Source: Cristatella mucedo (Eukaryota; Bryozoa; Phylactolaemata; Cristatellidae). From it: 62,000 bases of DNA. The DNA is taken from NCBI GenBank assembly GCA_009760855.2, contig WPIO01000220.1, forward strand, positions 1 to 62,000, written 5' to 3'. Each line of letters begins with the position of its first letter. Position 1 is the first letter of the stretch. Below, one piece after another: positions 44,880 through 56,216 of this stretch. A program made the translations under genes and the position numbers. The notes under the pieces were generated by a model. It was not told where the DNA came from and searched no databases. It saw only the letters and a program-made list of their open reading frames with translations.

Positions 44880-45940
44880 AGCGTGACACTAACTTTCTGA
44901 CCAGTACTGAATACACCAAAAATTGAAGTTCAACGAGTTTCGAGCCCGGAATCCGAGACCATTTCGACAAGCTTAAATTTGGTCTGTTTATTGTATCGCA
45001 TAGCACAATAAATTACGGGTTTAAAGTCATTGAATGCTTGCTGCTTGTGCTTGCCGTCCGCTGAAGACATACTGTCCCCCTGTTGCTCGGCGGGCGCTTG
45101 CCCCAGGGCCAGAGTCATCCTTCCCTATAGCATGGTTGGTTCTTAATCGATTATACAGCTTGATAATGCAGTGCAAGCCCGTTTTTGTTTCAATTAAGGA
45201 GTTCAAGAGCATTCGTAGATGATGCTGCCTTTGCCAGGGTTCGAGCATAGAGGTCTCTACGACATAAGTGTATCGATGCCCCTGACGAAGGAAAGGGGTA
45301 CAGGACGAATCCTCAAAATTGCTTTACCTTTTCAAACTACTCAACACGCTCTCGCTCAATCATTGCAATGAATTACTCTGTATTAAATGTTATCAAGTTA
45401 TTAAATTCCATTAGCAACTCTTAAGATTTGCATAGAGAAACCACATTCAATATGCAATAAAACCTTAGTGATGCGCGACATAATTCGCCGCGTCGCCCTT
45501 GATTTCTTTGCCGAGAACTGGTCAATATTGACCAACTGTCTGACTACAATAGACGCCACCCCCTCTCTTTCATCCCCGAGGTCAAAAGGTCGCGGAATAA
45601 GGAAGATTGGGAGCCACTGCCTAAGTGCAACCAAACCGTCAGCGTATCTAATCGTCCTCGAGGTGATCTGGCCGATGGTGGTGATCTGGCCAATCTGTTC
45701 TAGCTTCTATAAAAGCAAGGTGGCCAAAATCAGGTTCCCCTTCAGGTGACATTGGTTGTGGAGTCTTCAGCATCGTTCACTGCTCTCCCTCGATGACCAT
45801 TTCCATGCCTGCGTCTGTTGACCTTGTATAGAAGCTAATGTCCCAATCTAAAAATTCGACCAGCCCTGAAGCCATCATACCTATTGCTTTCACTCTGCTA
45901 TGCTTAGATTTCTTTCTACCCTGCATAACTAACACACGTA
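44880..45940. other. Stretch without assigned gene
   Basis: A plus-strand frame of 94 codons at 45468-45749 (RDIIRRVALDFFAENWSIL) and short frames near 45.1 kb have no recognised motif. Confidence 0.3.
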
Positions 45941-45944
45941 ACTA

Positions 45945-46530
45945 ACCACATCACACCACTTCTCGCCGACCTGCACTGGCTACCAGTCAAGCAATAGATC
46001 AACTTCAATGTTTTGTCGCTCAATTTTAGGTCACTTCGTCCTTTGGCTCCAGCCTATCTCTCAGATATACTCCCCCACCAGGCCAAGCATTGTACCACCG
46101 GCTTTTCGGAATTCAACAGTTTACCAATATCTCGTACAAACCTCAAATCCTTTGGAGACCGTGCATTTGGTTCGTATGCTCCCAAAGCCTGGAGCTCCCT
46201 CCCGAGTTGCGTCAGAATATACCCAGACTTAACCACATTTAAAAAAAACTTAAAACACACCATTTTGGACAGCGTTTAGTGGGTCAGCATGATTCGTCTT
46301 TCATGTGCTTATGCGTGCTTACACTGTGCATGCTGCCACTAACCACATTTGTATGCTGACCCTGTACATGTCACCCCTAGCCACGTTATTTATATTGTTT
46401 ATCAAGCATGATATTACTCACGATTTAATCGCGCTTGCCTTTGCAGCAAATTTAAAGCGCCTAGAAAGAGATTGAGTTATCTGAGGGCGCTTTATCAAAT
46501 GCATTATTATTATTATTATCATTATTATAA
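45945..46530 (+). mobile_element. LINE family B, RT C-terminus to tail
   Basis: Plus-strand frames LNFRSLRPLAPAYLSDILPHQAKH, NLKSFGDRAFGSYAPKAWSSLP and LTTFKKNLKH, then the hairpin whose perfect 8-bp stem is 46454-46461 with 46486-46493, then (ATT)n. Confidence 0.88.
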
Positions 46531-46534
46531 CATA

Positions 46535-46853
46535 GCTTTTCCTCTGCAGGTCCTTGACAGTAGAACTTAATTCCACGATTCTTACGCAATGACAGCTACT
46601 CTCCTGCTGCCGACTACGGCACATCCTTTTCAGACGTCCTAAATGGCTACTTCTATGCTACTCACTACCTCAACTGCTCTCATGACTCAGTTATGATTCT
46701 GACTTTCTCTTTTTTTTACGCGAGATGAAGTCCGTTGGCTTCCGAATGCATACCGAACGCCTCTTAGGCTGTGAGTGTGCTGTACAAAACATCCGCATAG
46801 TCTTTGAGGCTTTGTGGAATTACGGACGAAGATACACTACGTTACATTACAAT
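46535..46853 (+). mobile_element. LINE family A, 3' end
   Basis: GCAGGTCCTTGACAGTAGAAC, ACTCTCCTGCTGCCGACTACGG, TATGCTACTCACTACCTCAACTGC and an ACATTAC tail. It starts immediately after the ATT run of the preceding family B copy. Confidence 0.8.
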
Positions 46854-47168
46854 GCGGTGTTAGATGTGGGTTGATAGTGGACTCTGGGTTAGCATCCCCT
46901 CACTTTGGATAGTAATCCGAATCCGGCCAGGCTTAAACGCATGCCGAATGCACACCAGTTTGGATTCACCCCCCCCACCAACGCGAAGTATAATCTTCCA
47001 GCTCTGGTTGGTGTCACAGTCGGCCATACGATGGCATCGAGCTGCTATTCCTTGAGCTGCATCACACTTGCAAAGTAGTCTCAGCGATGCGACGATGCCA
47101 GTGCTTCGCCTTTTAACCTGCCCAAGCTCAGCCCTGCTCCCTGGCCATGGTCTGCTCTGCTAACTATC

Positions 47169-47409
47169 TCTCACTCTGTGCAGTCGAGTGCTTTGCGCCC
47201 TTGGCAGCTGGTTGCTGGAGCTCCATGCGGCTACCGGCTTTCGCTTCAGAAGCTGAAGGACTTCCGCACTGGGACTCGACTACGCTCCTTTTCAGTGACT
47301 TCTTAGCTCCTGGAGGGCGAATAGTTTTCTTTCCACTGCCTGCGCTCTGACTACCGCAACTTGTTGAATTTATACGGTGACTATTGCGGAATGGGGTTTT
47401 GTCTGCCAC
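47169..47409 (-). other. Unassigned Lys/Ser/Ala-rich open frame
   Basis: A minus-strand frame ending in stop near 47169 contains SGSGKKTIRPPGAKKSLKRS-like basic sequence (read in part as GKKTIRPPGAKKSLKRSVV) and PSASEAKAGSRMELQQPAAK. There is a possible acceptor (GCTGTGGCAG) at the upstream end and a possible donor (GAGTGAGAG) before the stop. It may be a nuclear-protein exon or chance. A second minus-strand ATG frame (47370-47639, 89 codons) overlaps it. No family recognised. Confidence 0.25.
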
Positions 47410-48608
47410 AGCAAACGCTTTTCAGTACCCAAGTACCAGATCTGCGGAGCAGAAGACTTCTGCAATCGCATGAAATTATTCCCCCTTTTCGCGCTGCACT
47501 TTGCACCCGCTGTAAGCTGACGCTCTGTCGGCACGCACGCGCCAGTGCACAAATGACGAAATGTAGAGTCTTGTTTCCCACTGCTTCCCCCCCCCCGGCG
47601 GTGACTCGCCGTTGTAAAAGCATTAACTGATTCAACCATTAACCCGAATAACCCCTAAATAAATAAAACCACTAACCCGCAATAAACCATAAAACCACAT
47701 GCTCTCATGTTCTCAATATCGCAAATCTCTGCAGCAATACACTAACGATCACGGCACCAAGCTGCAGCCACGCAAGGGAAAAAACACTTTACAACACTAC
47801 AGCGCCGTCACAGTCCAGCAGCCACCGCTAACATGACCGGCGGCACCTAAACAAAATCACACCAGCGTCAGTCCGGCGTTTGCAGTGCTCGCCCTAACTT
47901 TCGGCCCGTCGCTAAGTCGCGCCCCATGCAGCATGGCATTCGAGCGAGCCTTTTTCGGAGCGCCGCTGAAGTAATGTTACGTTATGCATCGCCATCTGTA
48001 ACTCTACAAAGCCACGAGGACAGAGTGGGAATGTCATGTGGGGGAGTTTTCTATGGCGTACTCGAAGCCTACGTGGCTTGAGGTGCGCTTCCGTTATCCA
48101 ATAGACTTCATCTCACGCAACATGGAGAAAACAAGAAGCCCAGCCACACCGCTGTGGTACTGGCGGAGCGCGATTTAGTGCAGCGCCTCTACGACCAATA
48201 GAATCGCGAAGCCAATTAGTGGGCTTCAGCACGAGTGCGTTGCACTCGAATTTCGCAACTGCGAGCGTTCCGTGGTCGCCCTAACCTCTGCCAGTCTCGC
48301 CGCATACAAGTCGAAACCTCGCGAGAGGCAGCTCGCGCGCCAGGCTGGTTTTCCCGCGCATGTAATGGTTCGGCTACATTTCAAAAATCATTTATGCGGT
48401 TCCTCCAAGACTCGACGCCAGCGCGCGTAAATGGGTGCGGCTTCGGTAGCGTCTGCGTCGGTAGCGCGGGCGCGCTCGGCTACTGCTCCGGCCGACGAAA
48501 AAGAGTCGGATCGCACCTCGGCGGCTGCTGCAGCTGCGGCGGCCGGCGCTTCAACGAAGCCACCGACGCGACGTTGGCTGGCGCGGGCGCCGCCAGCCGG
48601 CTCCGCAG

Positions 48609-49379
48609 CTACATTTGTAGCCTCGACATCGCTTCATCCACGTATCTATGGGATACTCGCTCGCCGCCGCCGCCGCCGCTTCTCGTGTTGCACAGGCGCA
48701 GCCACTCATTCACAGTGGAGGGCTCGCGAGACATGGCGGTGCCTCTGCTCTTCGCGCTGCCGTACTGGAGCCCGTCGACGGCCAGCCGCTCGTCGACCAC
48801 GCGCCGCCGGTCTTTCAGCCACACGCCGCTCTCGAAGACGGCGAGCGCCTCGTCTAGCCTGTCCACGTCCTCGGCCGTCGGCACCGCAGCGACGCTGGCG
48901 CGGCTGTCGGCGCTGGCCTCGGCGCTCGCCGTCGGCCGCGGCCGCGGCGCAGCCGCAGCCGCCGCGGCAGCCAGAAGCCGCTTGGCCTGCAGCAGCTCCT
49001 GCGCCGCATCGGTCGCGTCGTTCGCGTGCTGCGCCTCGACCATTCGCATGGCTTCCACCGAGATGCGGTGCGTCTCCTCGTGCCAGAGCGTGCAGAACTC
49101 CTCGGTGCGGCGGCTCACCTGGGGCCGTATGCTCACGCGGTAGTGCGGCGGCACGACGTCCGCCGCCAGGTAGCGCTGCAGCTCGTACGCGGCGCCGTCG
49201 ATCGCCGACTTGCGCTCGTACGAGCGGCGCAGACGGTCGATGCTCATCTGCAGCTCCGGCGGCGTGCTCGATCGGTACTGCGCGAACAGCCGCGTGAAAG
49301 CGCTGGCGCCCGTCTTCAAGGGCTCCTCGCCTGAGGCGAGGCGCTGGGCGAGCGCGAGCAGCTCCGCGGGCGTGCTCAT
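48609..49379 (-). CDS. 256-codon ORF in a GC-rich island, family not recognised
   Basis: The start chosen is the ATG at 49379 (AAG-ATG-AGC context), because the 33 upstream codons are low-complexity and lead into (GA)n. Residues 1-130 look like a real soluble helical protein (ELLALAQRLASGEE, MSIDRLRRSYERKSAID, RRTEEFCTLWHEETHRISVEAMRMVEAQ). Residues 137-144 are an Ala run, 150-170 are Ala/Ser-rich linker, 171-200 again charged and helical, and 235-239 a Gly run. No signal peptide or membrane segment. GC and CpG content are far above the rest of the window, so this may be a CpG-island first exon, an intronless gene, or transferred DNA. A splice donor just before the stop cannot be excluded. 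Antisense frames are also long because of the composition. Confidence 0.5.
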   Translation of the reverse strand: MSTPAELLALAQRLASGEEPLKTGASAFTRLFAQYRSSTPPELQMSIDRLRRSYERKSAIDGAAYELQRYLAADVVPPHYRVSIRPQVSRRTEEFCTLWHEETHRISVEAMRMVEAQHANDATDAAQELLQAKRLLAAAAAAAAPRPRPTASAEASADSRASVAAVPTAEDVDRLDEALAVFESGVWLKDRRRVVDERLAVDGLQYGSAKSRGTAMSREPSTVNEWLRLCNTRSGGGGGERVSHRYVDEAMSRLQM

Positions 49380-49525
49380 CTTTGCGGCGATCGGGTCGAG
49401 CGAGCTCGCTGAGGCATTACGGGTAGCGAGAGAGCAATCGCCGCACGCGCACGCGTCGTCGCGCGCCAGCGCGCGCAAAAGCGCGGCGCTGCGCCAGGAG
49501 AACGGCGGCGGCAGCGCGTGCGTAG

Positions 49526-49536
49526 GAGAGAGACAG

Positions 49537-49581
<45 letters not shown>
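49526..49581 (+). repeat. (GA)n microsatellite upstream of the GC-rich ORF
   Basis: About 55 bp of GA repeats, continuing as GGGAGGGAGCGAGAGAG to about 49625. It lies about 150 bp 5' of the ORF start at 49379, so it could sit in a promoter or 5' untranslated region. Confidence 0.9.
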
Positions 49582-49586
<5 letters not shown>

Positions 49587-49819
49587 AGCGAGAGAGAGGG
49601 AGACAAAGAGTGGGAGAGAGAAAGAGAAGCCACTTGACGGCGTGTTTTGAAAAACCTAAAGGAAAAACGTTCTCAAAAATTTCGCATCTAGCCCCAACAA
49701 TCGCCCCAGACTGGCGCTATCTGCTGCCGCTGCCTGCCTCGCGAGCTTACCGGAGTCTGAAGCCGGCTCGGCGCCAAGAGCCAAAGTCAGACGCAAATTT
49801 TTCCAAATGTTATGTCTAA

Positions 49820-49970
49820 CTCATTCGTACAACGCCCTAGGAGAACTGATAATCTATATAAGCGCTTTGCATGCGCCACTGGGCTAAGCACATGACCTGG
49901 ATCGTAAGTGTGAGCACTTGAACTTCGGTCGCTAAAGGCATGCATCTTGACCCCTGTGCCAACCTAGGCG
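49820..49970 (-). mobile_element. tRNA-derived SINE family S2, degenerate
   Basis: TTCGTACAACGCCCTAGGAG, ACTGATAATCTATATAAGCGC and CCACTGGGCTAAGC resemble the S2 tail and body; the tRNA head is weak. Confidence 0.45.
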
Positions 49971-50171
49971 AGTCGACCTCGCAGTTCTACTAGGTAAGCG
50001 TGGTTAGAGTTGGTGGATTAAACGAGCGACGGCGTGATGGGTGCTCAGCGGTCTCTTAAATCTATTACGAATGGCAGTAACGCCGCCGGTGTAAAAGGTA
50101 GGATCGCAGTTCTGCAGTATTGCTGTAACATGCAATTTCCAAACTTTGACATATTATTAATAAGTCTAGTT

Positions 50172-50177
50172 CTCCAA

Positions 50178-50208
<31 letters not shown>

Positions 50209-50230
50209 ACTCACTGTTTGCGTTTCTCTT
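50172..50230. repeat. (CT)n-rich microsatellite
   Basis: CTCTCTCTCTCTCT followed by TTTCTCTCTCTC and mixed pyrimidines up to about 50270. Confidence 0.85.
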
Positions 50231-50574
50231 TTTCACTCTCTTTTTCCTCTCTTTCTTCTCTTGCTCGCTCTGCATCAGTTTAACTTGTCATTGTCTCTCT
50301 GCTTCTGTCTCATTGCTGTCTCCATCTTGGTCTTGGTCGCTGTCTCAGCAGCAAACCCTCATTGCTTAGTTCTGTAGCTTTGTGAGGTACAGACACAGGA
50401 AGGACCGTAATTTGCTGATAGCAACTGACCAGCAGCGCTGTTGCCCTGAGTTCTATAAACATGAATCATTGATATAGGAAGCCCAATCAGAAAGCCGGTC
50501 AAGCAGGTAAAGCTGATCCATAACCAAGTTTGAGCATCTATCATTAAATAGTTTTATTGCCTAGCCGTTAGTTC

Positions 50575-51410
50575 AATAATAATAATAAATTGTTTACCGA
50601 ATCTTCAGATAATTTAATCTCTTTCTGAGCACATTACATTTGCTGCAAAGAAAGCGTAATCAGATGGTTAGGAGTAATATGCTCAATGACAGCAAGCATA
50701 ACATAGAGGTGACATGCATAGGGCCACCTTGCAAATATAGGGCCAGCGAGTATAAGAATACAAAGGTCGAACCACTTGAACCGACTTAATGCAACCATTT
50801 ACAGATGTAAATGTAGCTTCTTTTTAAATGTCATTGAATCGGGGGATGTCTTGACAACACTCGGAAGTGAGTTTCGGACTTTGGAGCATGCGAACTAAAG
50901 GCGAAGTCTCCTAAATATTTTAGGGTTTTACGAAGTATAGATAAATGTTTGTATTCCGAAAAGCGGGTGGTACGATGCTTAGTCTGGTTGGGCAGTAGAT
51001 TTTATAGGTAGGCTTGAGCCAAAGATTGAAGGGACCTCAAAGTGAGTGACAAAACCTTGGCGTCAATGCGTTGCTTGACTGGGAAGCAGTGCAAGTCGGT
51101 GAGAGGTGGTGTGAAATGGCAACTGCAAAGCTCAAGACAAGCAAGCCTAGCTGCAGATTTTTGCACCAGCTTTAAGCGCCTGAGTGCACAGGCCGGTAGA
51201 CCAGACATAAGTGAGTTACAGAAGTCGATATAGAATGTCACAAATGCGCAGACTGATTTACATATTATCCCTTCCTAAGCTAGCCCAAAATTTAGCAGCG
51301 TTATGTAGCTGAAGGAAAGCAGACTTGACTGTGGAGCTGATGCGATCATCTAATGAAAGGCAACTTTGGAACAGGACACTTGGATTTCGTACAGATTTAA
51401 CGTGAGCTAC
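50575..51410 (-). mobile_element. LINE family B, 3' half
   Basis: (AAT)n, hairpin remnant, tail, then minus-strand DFCNSLMSGLPACALRRLKLVQKSAARLAC and LHCFPVKQRIDAKVLSLTLRSL. Frameshifts elsewhere. Confidence 0.85.
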
Positions 51411-51439
51411 TTTACTCAATCAGTGCCTATTTTAAACGT

Positions 51440-52362
51440 TACAGAAAGAGATTAGTATCACTGTGACATTTTGTATGATTTAAACCTGGATCGTGACGAT
51501 CTTGATTGGATGGAAAATTTTGAAACAGATACTTACTTGGAAGTGATCAGCTACGATATATTAGAAGAAGACGTCAATTATTACAATATGCCCACGAAAT
51601 CATGCAAGCCTATCCAAACCATCAAAAAACGTTCGAAATTATGTCTTTTAATCCAAATACAAGCGAAGTTAGGAGGTGAAATTGAAAAACATCTTGACGT
51701 GAAAATGCATTGCATACCAACAATTTTAGAGCCGCTATTAAAGACAGGAGTCGCCATCCACGAGACAATAACCAAATTCATGCCGCTGGAAATGATTGAG
51801 ACAAGGATTTTGACCCTCACAAAACTCTTCTGAAGGCATTGGAACTTGGGAAACTTGCTGCTGAGAATCTGAGTCGAGAAGACGCGACGTTGATGATTTC
51901 TGACACACTTTTAGAATTCGTGTTTTGCGAGCTTTATAAACTAAAAAATGACACTAGTAACAAGCTTGTGGAAAAATGTAAGTGTCGCATTAAAGAGCGA
52001 TTGAACAAGGATGTCATGAAACTTTTGCACAGTTTCAAAGATTAATCTGACGCCCCCTCGAAAACTGCACTAAATTTCGCAGGAAATCTAGCTTCTCGTC
52101 TCTTTGGAGTCAACTATGTAGAAGTTGCGGTCGAAAATGTATCAAATGATGCTGAAAATTTTAACTTGTATCTCCAAGATTAATTTAATTGTATGCTTCC
52201 AAAAGATGGATTATCAACTGCAGTTGAGGGAAAAGCATTTTCAAATGATTTAAGTCCGAATTCATGCTCATTCGGGACTCTGGCTAGTGGACTACAACTC
52301 TCCATAATTTTTACCAGGCAATTCGGTTCATTAAACCAACATCAGCGGACGTTGAAAGAGCT
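51440..52362 (+). pseudogene. hAT-superfamily transposase relic, C-terminal part
   Basis: Three plus-strand frames separated by stops follow each other: 51471-51833 (DVKMHCIPTILEPLLKTGVAI, corresponding to the 'TRWNS...MLERLL' region), 51839-52045 (LELGKLAAENLSREDATLM, ERLNKDVMKLL) and 52306-52362 (FYQAIRFIKPTSADVERA). The last is the start of the hAT dimerisation motif. It stops exactly where a LINE tail begins, so the final 'FS-x-A-G' part is missing. Function in life: cut-and-paste DNA transposition in the nucleus. The copy is inactive; the N-terminal catalytic half is absent. Confidence 0.75.
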
Positions 52363-52365
52363 TAA

Positions 52366-53870
52366 TAATAATAAAAATGCACTTGATAAAGTGCCCTCAG
52401 AGAACTCAATCTTTTCCTAGGCGCTTTAGATTTGCTGCAAAGTGAAAAGGCGATTTAATGGTGAGTATATCATGCTTGATGAACAACGTGAACAACGTCG
52501 TTAGGGGTGACATGCACAGGGTCAGCATACAAATGTGGTTAGTGGCAGCATGCACAGTGTCAGCACGCATAAGCACATGAAGGACGAGTCACAGGGACCC
52601 ACTAAATGCTATCCTAAATAGGCGTCTTTTAAGTTCTTTTTAAATCCGGTCAAGTCTGGGGATATTCTGACACAAGTCGTGAGGGAGTTCCGGGCTTTGG
52701 GAACTAAATGCACGGTCTCCAAAGGATTTGAGATTTGTACGAGATAGTGGTAAACTGTTGGATTCCGAAAAGCGGGTGGTACGATGCTTGACCTGGGGAG
52801 TAGATCTAAGAGATAGGCTGGAGCCAAAGAATGAAGTGACCTAAAAGTGAGCGACAAAACCTTGAAGTTGATCCGTTGCTTGACTGGTAGCCAGTGCAGG
52901 TCGGCGAGAAGTGGAGTGAAGTGGAAACTTCGACGTTCATGACAGACAAGCCTAGCTGCAGAATTTTGCACAAGCTGTAATCGCCTGATTGCACACGCCG
53001 GTACGCCAGCAAGCAGTGAGTTACAGAAGTCAAGTCGGGATGTCACAAATGTGGTTTCCTTATCTAAACAAGCCCGAATTTTAGCAATCTTATGTAGCTG
53101 AAAGTAGGCAGATTTCACGGTGGAATTTGATTTGGTCATCTAACGAGAGGTCACTTTGGAATATTACACCTAGATTTCGAGCTGATTCAACAGAAGATAT
53201 GCAGGCAGAGCCAATTTTGAGCTTCAGCCTTTCCAATTTCTGAATTACACTGGATTTGCCCATAACTAGTAAGTTAGTTTTATCATAGTTTAGTTTTAGA
53301 AAATTTGCTGCCATCCATGTGCGGATGTCATCAATGCATGCAGCAAGTGCGACAGAAGCTTTAGCTCTGCAGGTCCTAGACAGTGGAACTCGCTTCCACA
53401 ATTCTTACGCAACGACAACTACTCTCCAACTGCCGACTATGGCACATCTTTTTCAGCGGTCCTGAGCTGCTACTCCTATGCTACTCACTACCTCAACTGC
53501 TCTCCTGACTCTGCTATGCTTCCCACTTTCTCTTTGTTGCGTGAGACGAAGTCTGTTGGCTACCGAATGCGTACCGAAAGCCGCTTAGGCTGTGAGTGCG
53601 CTATTCAAAACAAGCCTGCGTAACACCCACATAGTCTTTATGACTTTGTGGAGTTACAGACGGAGATACATTACATAAGTGAGTTGAGAGAATTCGAGGT
53701 GCTTGAAGGCTAGGAGGGATCAAAGCAAAGGTACAACTGAGTGTAATTCGCATAAAAGTGAAAGCCTAGATTGTGCTTGGCAATCACATCAGCAAGAGGG
53801 AGAGTATAGTTTAATCGGTCTGTTCGAATATCGGTACAAAATACAGATATTTGCTTAGACAAGTGACTTA
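52366..53870 (-). mobile_element. LINE family B, longest copy (interrupted at 53350-53676)
   Basis: From the 3' end: (AAT)n, hairpin, tail, then minus-strand RLDFCNSLLAGVPACAIRRL, LHWLPVKQRINFKVLSLTFRS, upstream RTWMAANFLKLNYDKTNLLVMG, ESARNLGVIFQSDLSL. Beyond the insertion it continues with LPLADVIAKHNLGFHFYANYTQLYL. The catalytic YADD is YANY, so the element is dead. Its 3' end interrupts the hAT relic. Confidence 0.9.
53350..53676 (+). mobile_element. LINE family A 3' fragment inserted in LINE family B
   Basis: CGACAGAAGCTTTAGCTCTGC through the ATACATTACAT tail. Flanked by AAGTG on both sides (53345-53349 and 53677-53681), and the family B reading resumes after it. Confidence 0.88.
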
Positions 53871-53879
53871 ATGCACTTG

Positions 53880-54880
53880 CATTCTTGAAATAATTCTATA
53901 AGAAGTAAAAAGGTATTGATATAGAACTTACCGTGAAAGATATATCATATAACGGTGGCTAGCACAAAAATAAGCTATTGACTTAAAACTTGGGAAATTG
54001 GAAATAAAAAAGTAAAATCAGCTGCTAACAACCATTTTTGAAAATTGTAAACAGAAAACAGCTGTTTTAAAAAAAAAACGACTGGTTTTCTGAAACCTTA
54101 ATCGGACATCATCTCTCTTAGCTATTTCCACACTTCACTCATCTTCCTCATGAGCGATGGGCTACCTTGGACCCATTAAAATTTAAGAAATTTTTTTGTC
54201 GAGCAGTTCACAGGTTTCTCGAACTGATTTATTACAGCCTCTCCGCACTAGTTAACACGCCAACTGTCAGTGACGGAGCCGGGGGTCATGGGAAATTTGC
54301 CACTCTCCACCGGGGGCGGGGGCGAGGCACCGAGCTGGGTCGCCGGCCCTCATTTCTACGTTTCACGGCCGTCACCAACGTGATATTATGGCTACATTTT
54401 AATTCTAATTCCAATTCCTAGCGATTGATCTAACATGCATTTAAAAAATCTAGGACCGATGTTCGCTCCACTGGTAACGCCGATTTTACTCCAGTTAGGA
54501 AGTAACGCTTAAACGCCTCTTCCCAGAGGTCTCCTCCTCAGGACGCACCTGGGGAGTGCGCGCAGCCTAGTTAGTGCTGGCATACGGTCTGGCTCATTTC
54601 GATCCGTTCTGCCGACCCCTCGAGTGCAGCTTCAAGTTACACTCACTGCTACGGCTGGGAAGGCACTCCTCTAGCAATGCTTATCTAATCATTGACAGGT
54701 CACGTGCGCTTTGCTGTAACCGGCACCCCAGTTGTTGCAGCTGGATGCGTAGGTGCGCTGTCCTTTCTCCGTCAATTCTTGCGCAATAAGGCACGCTCTT
54801 TTACCGCTTAGCTTGCTTCGCACGCGCAGGTTCCAGGTTGCAGTCCTTCGATTTCACGTCTTCCATGCTTGCTACCTCAT
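53880..54880. other. Stretch without recognised feature
   Basis: AT-rich to 54150, then a plus-strand open frame at 54167-54421 with a Gly/Arg-rich centre (DGAGGHGKFATLHRGRGRG) that I cannot assign. Confidence 0.3.
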
Positions 54881-54884
54881 GCTT

Positions 54885-54975
54885 CCTTTGGGGCGAATGT
54901 AAAATGCCTACACAGAGACTGAGTTCTGTGAGAGCACAACAAAAAATGTATTATGATAATCATAATATTATTATT
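54885..54975 (+). mobile_element. LINE family B 3' tail fragment
   Basis: TTTGGGGCGAATGTAAAATGCCTAC, AGAGACTGAGTTCTGTGAG and ATTATTATT. Confidence 0.6.
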
Positions 54976-55687
54976 ACCTCGAGCATCCTAGATTTATTGC
55001 TAGCGTTCTTTTTTCTATAGGGCACTGTGTGCATTGTTGGTCACTAACCGCATTGCGAAAGCTGAATTGGCTCTGAATCAGCCTTGAAGAAGCTGCCAAA
55101 CGTAGTAACCCGCATGTACCACATGAATTGAGAGCCACTGAAAGAGGCAACAAACATACATTTTCGGTCCATTAACTGCTGCTTTTCGATAGATGTAGAG
55201 TGTAAATATCATTAATACTTTATGGTTGTGACATAAGAATTATTCATCATTGCTTAAGCGCACAATTCGGCTCTCTTCTTCATTTTTTCTAGACTATCGT
55301 ATTTAAGCCTGAATTCTCACTCTTGAATTTTAGCTTATTAAGCTTATTTTTTTATCTATTCCCACTAGCCGACTGCTCACTGCTGCATTAGAAACGAGTG
55401 ACGGACATTGAACTCGGACTAGTGTCAATTTTAAGAAGGTATCTAGATTTTCGAGTGGCAGTAGAATGATTCTTCGTGACAAACGCACCGGTCCGCATGG
55501 CTCCGAGATTAATCTGCCCTAACACGATCCAGACGCATTGTCAGGTGGTTCTCCGAGCAAGCTCGTGATTAGATTTTCAAATGCATACAGGCATGCTCCA
55601 CAAAAGACTAAACCATTTCCATGGGTAGAAAGATAATATTGATAGCTATCATTATTGTCTTTCTAATGTATTATGACGCAACTAGTA

Positions 55688-55854
55688 TGAGCCGTGAAGG
55701 CACACTAGGTAAGGTGGTTGCTTTAGCGACCTACGTCCCGAGGTCGTGGGTTCGATTCGTGCGGTTGGCGATCCTTTATTGCCACATCTGCAAGCGGTGG
55801 TGATAGCCGTAAAGGCTCTTTTGTCGCTATAAAAAACAGGCTGTTTAATCAGCT
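55688..55854 (+). mobile_element. tRNA-derived SINE family S1, well preserved
   Basis: Starts TGAGCCGTGAAGGCACAC, A-box CACTAGGTAAGGTGGTTGC, B-box GTGGGTTCGATTC, body CTGCAAGCGGTGGTGATAGCC, AAAGGCTCTTTTGTCGCTA and end CAGGCTGTTTAATCAGCT. The head is tRNA-like by its pol III box spacing. Confidence 0.88.
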
Positions 55855-55864
55855 AGAAGTTATT

Positions 55865-55955
55865 TATTTATTTACTAATAAAATAAAATTAATCAGTTTA
55901 GTGTCCTCGGAGAACAAAATTGCTTTTTAGGCACTTCGCATACACTGCAAAGGAA
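55865..55955 (-). mobile_element. LINE family B 3' tail fragment
   Basis: TTTAGTGTCCTCGGAGAAC, TTTTTAGGCACTTCGC and CACTGCAAAGGAAG. It ends abruptly where GC-rich sequence begins. Confidence 0.65.
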
Positions 55956-56216
55956 GATCCGCCACGCAGAGCCTTCGGCGACAAACTAGCCGACGAGGAC
56001 GTGGCGCGGCTGGAAGAGTGGTGCAGCGAAGAGCGATAGCTCGATGCTGCGCTAAGCACGCAAGAGCGGTCAAGCCAGAGCCGGGGGGGACACGCGGAGG
56101 GAAGGCGAAACGACAGCTCTGAGTGGGCACGACGGAGGCGTCGGCTGCGCCGTCTTCGAGCTGCCGCCATCGCGCTTCTTGCTAGCAGCCGCCATTGCCG
56201 CTTCAGTTCTCCTGGG

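Noticed and set aside
47641-47710. Repeated TAACCC/AACCACTAACCC words that resemble telomere sequence
   Set aside because: Irregular spacing and only a few copies; no array.
48235-49297. Long plus-strand frames of 302 and 288 codons opposite the GC-rich ORF
   Set aside because: They are Ser/Ala/Arg-rich antisense products of high GC. The minus-strand frame has a more protein-like composition.
53345-53681. Interpretation as a chimeric new LINE family
   Set aside because: The AAGTG duplication and the resuming RT frame show a simple nested insertion.
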